Shown one piece after another: positions 59,501 to 64,000 of a DNA stretch of 64,000 nucleotides. The notes beneath the pieces were generated by a model. It was not told where the DNA came from. It searched no databases and was given only the letters and a program-made list of their open reading frames with translations. This DNA is from JAWXBR01 sp034440235 (GTDB taxonomy: Bacteria > Bacteroidota > Ignavibacteria > Kapaibacteriales > Kapaibacteriaceae). The position numbers were made by a program, and so were the translations under genes. The stretch's first letter is position 1. Every line of letters begins with the position of its first letter. Where the stretch lies: positions 1 through 64,000 of the forward strand of contig JAWXBR010000013.1 in assembly GCA_034440235.1 (NCBI GenBank), in the 5' to 3' direction.

Positions 59501-62237
59501 TGACCGCTCACAGCTCGTCGTCGATTTCAAACCCGGACAGACACGGTTCTTCCAGATCAAACGGATGCAGGCGACAGACACCGTGAATACGGGTTTTCTG
59601 GCCTATTCCACTCAAAATAAGCTTGTGTCGTATCCCGTTGTCAACGCAACGAATGCCGCCTACACCGATAGCATTCGCTATCACCTGGCGTACCACCGCA
59701 AGGATGACTCGACAGATTACGGTGGAGTATGGGCGGTGTATTACCAACGCTCTATCCCATACCACCGGGATTCGCTTCCGCTCGTCGCAGGTCTGAAATG
59801 GGAGACACCGATTCGTTTGACGGGCATGACAAGGTCAAGTGTAACCAAAACCGACGCCCTGAACCGTACAATGTACTTCGATATCGACTCCACGACCTAT
59901 CTCAGCCATGTGCCTTTGTATACCGAATCGATGAAGAACTGCTGCTGTGGTTTTCCAAGCATTGTCGTACGCGAGGTGACAGCATTCCATCCAAAGATAT
60001 TCGTGGTCTACAGTTGCGAAGATGAATGGGCCACAAACGAATACAAAGACAGTTACTTCCACATTGTCGAGAATGCATTCAATGACGACGCGACCTTGAA
60101 TCCGGCAACGCTGGACGGCAATGGCAAATCACTCATCATTTGTGGCAAGGGCGGTACACATGACCGTGGCGTCGATACGTTGAAGTCCCTTGCGCGGTGG
60201 GGTACGCCCGTGATCAATGCGGCGTCGGCGCATAATATGTATTACGCATGGAGTGCCGACGGGGGCATCGGAGCGGCGACAAAAGCGGACACAGTGGATT
60301 GGTTTCCAGCGTATGATGCTTGGACCGCCATTCCCATCGTGAACATCTCACAAGGAGATTTGACAATGGACGGCGGCTCACCGCAATTGCCGAGTCTGAA
60401 TGTGTATTCCAATCTCTCGCAGAACAGAACGGACGCGACCCTGGTTTGGCGCGAGGGCACCACGAATCCGCATATACGATATACAAGGTTAATACAGGGT
60501 CTGACGGCGACTGCGATTGACCGTATGCTCCCTGCGTTCATTGGCATGACGTACGTTCCGGCTGCCCTGCCTGCGATTCCCATCAATGCCTTGAACCGGA
60601 TTGCTGTCGTTGGTGGTGCAGCGGTGGACGACGACGCGGACCTGCCTGTGGTCGTGCGTTCCATTCAACAGGACACAATGAAGCTCTTCGAGCGCGATAC
60701 AAACGGTTTTGGGAGTCTCTATAAATACAATCTTGAGACAGTGGCATGGGAAGAATATGTGCGGTCGACCACGCGCAACAGGGTTCGATACAATCACTTC
60801 ATTGATCGTTGGGGATACTTCTCTACTCAGGTGAAGTTCTGGTATGCGAATACGACCTATGGCGACTTCAGCAGCCTGTTTCATCCCGTTCTGACGAATG
60901 CGCATGTGTGGATGGATTCGCTTCACTGGGAAGGATGGGTCGATGACAGCACATTCGTGACCTATGGCGACAGTCTGTTCTTCAAATGGGGCAACAACAC
61001 GGACAGTGCACTCATCGTGAATTACAATGTGCTCCCACAGGGCTCATACCTCGATTTAAATGTAGCGAAGACAGCCGCACATGCGACCTACTGGACGGGT
61101 CTTCGTCAGTTCTCCAACCTCGTGAGTCAACAGATCATGATCCGTCGGTTGGTCGGCGTCCCACAGCCTCCCGGGATCACGGTGCATCCACTCTACCTTC
61201 GTGCCGGTGGTGCATGGCCACATGTGGCAATGCGGCAGAGGGAGAACTGGCCAAATGGTGTGTCTGCGGTACGGCGCGTGTTGCAGTACACCAGCGGTAT
61301 CGATCCTGCGCCGTCACTCGTGGCATCCGCGGAGCAGTTCTATAAACTATCTGACGATGTAAAAACACCTGAACCAGTGACGTCCGGAGGTGTGGAGGTC
61401 GGTATGCAGAGAATCACTGCACGAGCCGTGCTGTCCGATGGCCGCAGCGTATCATTTCGGGCCGTATACGATAACATCATGCCAGAGGGGTACCATGGAA
61501 GTGCGGCGTTTGCATGGCAGACGGCATCAATGACGACACCTGTGCGTGAACTTGTGACGGAGACCTTCAGCATCGGAGATGTAGATGCCATGAAGCTGGT
61601 TTCCACAGGATTGCTTCGTGAGAATATCGCCGTGACGATCGAGGAAGTCGATCCTGCGTCGACATCCATTGCAGAGGATGGTACTCCAACTACGAACAAC
61701 TTCAACGAGCCTGACGAATCCGCTCAGGTGACGTTGGCGCAAGGCGACGAGGAAGCCCCGGACAACGCTGCAAAGGCTCTGTACTACCTAACATCGGGCG
61801 ACGATAAACTGTATCGACTGCGCATGAAGTACACGGGCACCGATGCCGTTGTCTATCACGAGGACCTCAACATCGATCCGGAGGAAGAGTCCTTCGAAAA
61901 GGGTGGTAGCGAGCCTGTTCGCATCGTCAATCTGCGGACGATGAAGGGTGAGCGTATTGGCGGCTCTTCTAACCTGCGCATCTACCCAAATCCATCCAGC
62001 GACCGCGTAACGATCATCATCGACGGTTCCGAACTGATCCCTGGTTCAGCTGATGGCCAGTCGCTAGTTCTCGATGTCGTCGATGGCCTCGGCAGAATGA
62101 TTCTGACGAGCCCCGTGATGTTAGGTGAGGCTGTAGATGTCTCTGGACTACCGGACGGCGTATACGTTGCGCGTGTGCGCGTGGAAGGTGTGGCAGGGTC
62201 AGCGAAGGCGTCGGGGACGTTTACCATCCTGAAGTAG
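56568..62237 (+). CDS. giant T9SS cargo protein of unknown function
   Basis: An 1889-residue protein with signal peptide MNHIIRLLMLLAASLLCTTLSAQN and a clear T9SS type A tail (LRIYPNPSSDRVTIIIDG ... LPDGVYVARVRVEG). In between I recognise no named domain. Residues about 60-270 include many Trp and Tyr (GGGWTFFRMNATP, SWGYYHDTAVQKQWF). Around 640-700 comes a stretch (FVQLVNWRPQSGEEVRLELSTALAFGSKGF) that may belong to a catalytic or carbohydrate-binding fold. Paired cysteines are sparse (for example NCCCGF). It is co-transcribed with the 55016 gene and ends before a strong terminator. The high aromatic content and lack of AGCCCCTT octamers differ from the rest of the window. Confidence 0.85.
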   Translation: MNHIIRLLMLLAASLLCTTLSAQNTLRPRPLNEQFDATHVTPPLVQYLGDTSVFQHKKNGFIIGGQWGNGEFRKVNQALSNNFENGGGWTFFRMNATPADTAYYASKLGLRDLDTNVVNYLGWQMSWGYYHDTAVQKQWFRSWIGMRWEPAEDWHTGDSWTPRDSASWPYAFQYSHPQGIVSSDTTNTNYRRFMLDTSQFSSGVPIRVLDSCNPRVNLYRGATRGGESNTDSTDGLRMYLVINLRRLSSTDTDVDDTTVLRLQVRGNRFEPDVTSDNPDEYLPAHFNFNRIPDGTGSLYNLREGRGKVLRMVNAGLDTTNEMHITRRMLPTGSNRDITITAEFMTDTVYGQNAFGWWRDLHAHLKTEEILNHGTVGTQFTKIDTMTPIVWFYDSTSVAIQSISIVTPYTFHALCGAYDSAYAVALNADFRTIDSVRKFYRDSVGCQKPLYIEHLYGVDEIGTRDDLGMYYRSHLLNGFCNTETGYEGPHWRSNYRVSDARKRMHIMPFAFFWTSGLGFTGTFTPSPMFPYSDPDLVKSPYLTLNLRQGYDHGLQAISLRRPYAAAYETLGSTNYFISNYEPFGSPLAAKFAPDSVYERIMTPDGLVGAMGTWEKSLYIHFYKNNWFFTKPKTPWITHAFYHYRMNLGWKSDSSDTFVQLVNWRPQSGEEVRLELSTALAFGSKGFAYDKMKDVSAVSHKSPAQVVSQFGRHDTINHVEPGMIMNKYTKNWDTDTNSKPSNILQKDSLGGDYFPADDPWHMDEFRSRASVASAMQLHRCFGNDSTNRIYLGQKSMRCEVKKWHDLVTHADFKDVLYRMQPVSWYGQGYRKLIKGNMSDLNYWIDTTKANLKMYLWTKDSVSDYEYALRPESIPERFYDYVLLDIAPGTAAVHDSCVLAVINRRTAPGIIDFTRTDSIEVLSTYDFDQRVLSQPEYRYRQLGARRIVIPFKYDQAATTPSLLHVKEISLDSVVRIDTIISDRSQLVVDFKPGQTRFFQIKRMQATDTVNTGFLAYSTQNKLVSYPVVNATNAAYTDSIRYHLAYHRKDDSTDYGGVWAVYYQRSIPYHRDSLPLVAGLKWETPIRLTGMTRSSVTKTDALNRTMYFDIDSTTYLSHVPLYTESMKNCCCGFPSIVVREVTAFHPKIFVVYSCEDEWATNEYKDSYFHIVENAFNDDATLNPATLDGNGKSLIICGKGGTHDRGVDTLKSLARWGTPVINAASAHNMYYAWSADGGIGAATKADTVDWFPAYDAWTAIPIVNISQGDLTMDGGSPQLPSLNVYSNLSQNRTDATLVWREGTTNPHIRYTRLIQGLTATAIDRMLPAFIGMTYVPAALPAIPINALNRIAVVGGAAVDDDADLPVVVRSIQQDTMKLFERDTNGFGSLYKYNLETVAWEEYVRSTTRNRVRYNHFIDRWGYFSTQVKFWYANTTYGDFSSLFHPVLTNAHVWMDSLHWEGWVDDSTFVTYGDSLFFKWGNNTDSALIVNYNVLPQGSYLDLNVAKTAAHATYWTGLRQFSNLVSQQIMIRRLVGVPQPPGITVHPLYLRAGGAWPHVAMRQRENWPNGVSAVRRVLQYTSGIDPAPSLVASAEQFYKLSDDVKTPEPVTSGGVEVGMQRITARAVLSDGRSVSFRAVYDNIMPEGYHGSAAFAWQTASMTTPVRELVTETFSIGDVDAMKLVSTGLLRENIAVTIEEVDPASTSIAEDGTPTTNNFNEPDESAQVTLAQGDEEAPDNAAKALYYLTSGDDKLYRLRMKYTGTDAVVYHEDLNIDPEEESFEKGGSEPVRIVNLRTMKGERIGGSSNLRIYPNPSSDRVTIIIDGSELIPGSADGQSLVLDVVDGLGRMILTSPVMLGEAVDVSGLPDGVYVARVRVEGVAGSAKASGTFTILK

Positions 62238-62260
62238 CAACAATACATCAGACCGAAACG

Positions 62261-62301
62261 AAAGAGCCTGTCTGCAAATGCGGATAGGCTCTTTGTCTTT
62301 T
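62261..62301. terminator. bidirectional terminator
   Basis: A perfect 9-bp stem, AAAGAGCCT (62261-62269) with AGGCTCTTT (62286-62294), is followed by GTCTTTT. It sits between convergent stops (56568 gene and TauE gene) and should end transcription from the left. The A-run on the left arm gives a T-run on the other strand too. Confidence 0.85.
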
Positions 62302-63082
62302 AATGCACCTCTTCGAGGATCTCTTTTGCGAGAACTGCGACACCTATTAGAATAACAAACCAGCCGAATCCGGACTGTAGTTTGTTGCTATCAATACGTT
62401 TTGATAGACGAGTGCCGATTACGATGCCGATGGTGGTGAGTGCTGTGAATGCAAGCACAAGAGGCCATTCATATTCGAGTCCGGTTACAGCATCTGCTCC
62501 CACACCCACAATGCTATTCGCGCAGATTAGTATGAGAGAAGTGCCCACCGCCGTCTTCATGTCGAGTCCGGCCCACACAACAAGTGCCGGCGTCATCAAG
62601 AAGCCACCGCCCACGCCTAGAAAGCCAGACAGAGCGCCGACAGCAATGCCTATTAAAGCAAGCAAAAACGGGTGAAGTGACTGTCCTTCTGCGCGTTTGA
62701 GTTTGTTGCGACGCAACATCGAAATACCAGCAACAAAGAGCATTGCGGCAAATGCCATCATGAGTGTTGTGTCGCGGTCGAATCCGAACGCAGTGATAGT
62801 GATGTTGGGGAGTAGCCACGCACGCACGGCTGCGATGCTTATGAGTGTGGTCGACCCAAATGCTGCAACAGCGCGCCATTCAACTTGTTTACGTTGTACG
62901 TAGGGGACAGAGCCCACGAGCGTTGCAACAGCAACGATAAAAAGGGCATAGCCGCTTGCAAGGGCTGGTGGTACCCCATACACATACACAAATGCGGGTA
63001 CCGCTACGATTGCACCACCTGCGCCTAAAAGACCGAGTGAAATGCCTATGAAAATGGCTATGAAGCCAAGGACAACTAACAT
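62300..63082 (-). CDS. TauE/SafE family sulfite/organosulfonate exporter
   Basis: A 260-residue inner-membrane permease with about eight helices. The duplicated family motif is visible: LLGAGGAIVAVPAF in the first half and FLGVGGGFLMTPALV in the second. Family members export sulfite, sulfoacetate or similar anions. It follows a rhodanese gene and an MBL-rhodanese gene on the same strand, a common grouping in persulfide/sulfite detoxification, where the permease would remove sulfite. A near-perfect palindrome covers its start codon. Confidence 0.9.
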   Translation of the reverse strand: MLVVLGFIAIFIGISLGLLGAGGAIVAVPAFVYVYGVPPALASGYALFIVAVATLVGSVPYVQRKQVEWRAVAAFGSTTLISIAAVRAWLLPNITITAFGFDRDTTLMMAFAAMLFVAGISMLRRNKLKRAEGQSLHPFLLALIGIAVGALSGFLGVGGGFLMTPALVVWAGLDMKTAVGTSLILICANSIVGVGADAVTGLEYEWPLVLAFTALTTIGIVIGTRLSKRIDSNKLQSGFGWFVILIGVAVLAKEILEEVH

Positions 63083-63105
63083 GCCGTTGTCACAACTGGC
63101 ATGTT
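63079..63105. promoter_or_regulatory. near-perfect palindrome over the TauE start codon
   Basis: ACATGCC...GGCATGT with complementary inner arms GTTGT/ACAAC and one unpaired T covers the start codon (63080-63082) and the bases before it. It could be an operator for a sulfur-responsive repressor or an mRNA hairpin hiding the start. Confidence 0.45.
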
Positions 63106-63141
63106 GCTACCATTCGATCGTGTCGTTTCGCAATCAAGGTA

Positions 63142-63432
63142 TTACCACGCGAGCATGCCGCCTTTCAAATTCTTGAGCTTGGTGTAGCCGCTGGCTTCGA
63201 GGAAATGAATGGCCTGACCGCTTCTGTTGCCACTGCGGCAGTACACGATAATTTCTCGTCCCTTGTAATTGTCGAGCTCGTCTAAACGGTCGGGTAATTC
63301 GTTAAGCGGAATGAGCAGGGAGTGTGCGATGTTTTTTTCTTCGTGCTCTTCGGGCTGACGTACATCGAGCATGATGATGTCTTCGCCAAGGTCGAGACGA
63401 CCTTTTAATTCAATTGCAGTTATCTCATCCAT
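63142..63432 (-). CDS. single-domain rhodanese
   Basis: A 96-residue sulfurtransferase. IIMLDVRQPEEHEEKNIAHSLLIPL is the CH2-type entry motif, and IIVYCRSGNRSGQAIHFL carries the catalytic Cys with its Arg/Ser cradle. I start at ATG 63432 (MDEITAIELKG). The frame extends to 63480, but those extra codons fall in a duplicated segment. It should move sulfane sulfur from persulfides, together with the MBL-rhodanese just upstream. Confidence 0.92.
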   Translation of the reverse strand: MDEITAIELKGRLDLGEDIIMLDVRQPEEHEEKNIAHSLLIPLNELPDRLDELDNYKGREIIVYCRSGNRSGQAIHFLEASGYTKLKNLKGGMLAW

Positions 63433-63446
63433 TGATGTTTTTTTTT

Positions 63447-63510
63447 CAGATAGTTTAACAACGCCAGGCATTGTTTGCAAGGTATTCTAATAGCGTTAGG
63501 CATTGGTTGC
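63447..63510. repeat. 32-bp tandem duplication over the MBL-rhodanese stop
   Basis: Two 32-bp units (63447-63478 and 63479-63510). The second contains the last codons and TAA of the upstream gene (63496-63498), and the first is a decayed copy just downstream. About 23 of 32 positions match by eye. Confidence 0.75.
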
Positions 63511-64000
63511 AGGCGGCATCTCTACTGGCTTGCCAGCCGATTCCCATCCGCCGAAGCCGGGAGGGAAGTTGATGATGTTGGTGAAGCCTTCTTTGCGTAG
63601 GTAGGTGGAAGCGACCATCGATCGGTCACCACCCTGACATGCAACGACGACGGTGCCGACGCGTGGAATTTCGTCGAGATGTTCGTCGAGATGCCCGCCG
63701 TGAATGTTATGTGCCCCCGGAATAAAGCCCTGAGCATGTTCGGTGGCAGCACGGACGTCGAGAATGTAGAGGTCTTCGCTCTGTAAAACGCTTTCGAGTT
63801 CGTCGGCTGTCATTTGTGCCAGCACATCGAGCGGACGTCCTTCTCCCTTCCACTCTTCGATGCCCGAAAGATAACCTTGTATATTATCGAGTCCGATGCG
63901 CATAAGATTGCGCGCGAGTTGTTCGATACGATCTTCCGCTGCAACAAGAAAAAAGGGATGTGAATACGGAATCATCCATCCGGCCCACGTTGTAAACGAT
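63496..64000 (-). CDS. MBL-fold/rhodanese protein, C-terminal part (cut by the window)
   Basis: The frame is open to the window edge, so the start lies beyond 64000. The visible 167 residues begin SFTTWAGWMIPYSHPFFLVA, which matches the junction after the metallo-beta-lactamase domain in persulfide-dioxygenase-like proteins. A rhodanese domain follows (LYILDVRAATEHAQGFIPGAHNI; VVACQGGDRSMVASTYL, with catalytic-type Cys) and ends in PPATNA. The partial domain at 63890-63960 suggests the usual MBL-rhodanese-rhodanese order. It would oxidise or transfer glutathione-type persulfide sulfur and supply sulfite to the TauE permease. Confidence 0.85.
   Translation of the reverse strand, partial: SFTTWAGWMIPYSHPFFLVAAEDRIEQLARNLMRIGLDNIQGYLSGIEEWKGEGRPLDVLAQMTADELESVLQSEDLYILDVRAATEHAQGFIPGAHNIHGGHLDEHLDEIPRVGTVVVACQGGDRSMVASTYLRKEGFTNIINFPPGFGGWESAGKPVEMPPATNA

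Overview
The window looks like chromosome of a Bacteroidota/Chlorobiota-type bacterium (Ignavibacteria or 'Kapabacteria'-like by inference). The evidence is a set of large secreted proteins with type IX secretion (T9SS) C-terminal sorting-type domains, choice-of-anchor-D surface proteins, OmpA-family lipoproteins, a mitochondrial-type aconitase, and base composition near 50 % GC. Species cannot be fixed from the sequence. I saw no tRNA, rRNA or CRISPR array.

Layout. 1-510 is mostly non-coding with one terminator-like hairpin. 511-10015 is a minus-strand housekeeping block: a hypothetical gene, aconitase, a VapC/AbrB-type toxin-antitoxin pair, an ABC-F ATPase, a fatty-acid desaturase, an FKBP isomerase lipoprotein and an FAD-dependent dehydrogenase. 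10034-11163 holds an amber-interrupted MGMT-like gene overlapping a predicted Zn-peptidase. 11172-24246 is mainly minus strand: Tat-exported amine oxidase, vWA-OmpA lipoprotein, O-methyltransferase, MlaD, Ssb, a plus-strand cyclase, a sigma-54 activator, a HIT-membrane-rhodanese fusion, a patatin/beta-barrel protein, two SDRs and an acylphosphatase. 24263-29194 is plus strand: M16-like protein without the zinc motif, DcuC-type carrier, NifS/IscS-type desulfurase and MoxR ATPase. 29239-31410 has a VapC/Phd pair and a helical-repeat protein.

31505-43572 is a tightly overlapping four-gene surface operon: a T9SS cargo, a kelch/choice-of-anchor-D protein, a double-OmpA outer-membrane protein and a second choice-of-anchor-D protein. 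43581-50929 is accessory: a DUF4143-type ATPase, a hypothetical gene, a T9SS-tail-only protein coupled to an Asp-box protein, a Cys-rich secreted protein, a helical-repeat gene split by an amber codon, and a small secreted protein. Der GTPase follows at 50981. 52363-55019 is decayed: a class V aminotransferase stopped right after its PLP lysine, a possible transposase relic, and a membrane-protein gene broken by an amber codon and a frameshift. This leads into two large secreted proteins (55016-62237). The end (62300-64000, minus) is a sulfur-handling group: TauE/SafE permease, rhodanese, and the C-terminal half of an MBL-rhodanese protein that runs off the window.

The most unusual signals are not genes. 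(1) At six gene boundaries a 19-38 bp segment containing a start or stop codon is tandemly duplicated with decay. (2) In-frame or intergenic 15 and 21 bp tandem repeats sit in or beside several unrelated genes. (3) The octamer AGCCCCTT/AAGGGGCT occurs 19 times by eye, all before position 51841. (4) A 28-bp palindrome occurs twice in opposite orientation at gene ends. (5) A 45-bp piece of der lies 5.6 kb upstream of der itself. Together they suggest a genome shaped by small tandem duplications, with 43-50 kb and 53-62 kb as less adapted, possibly acquired, segments.
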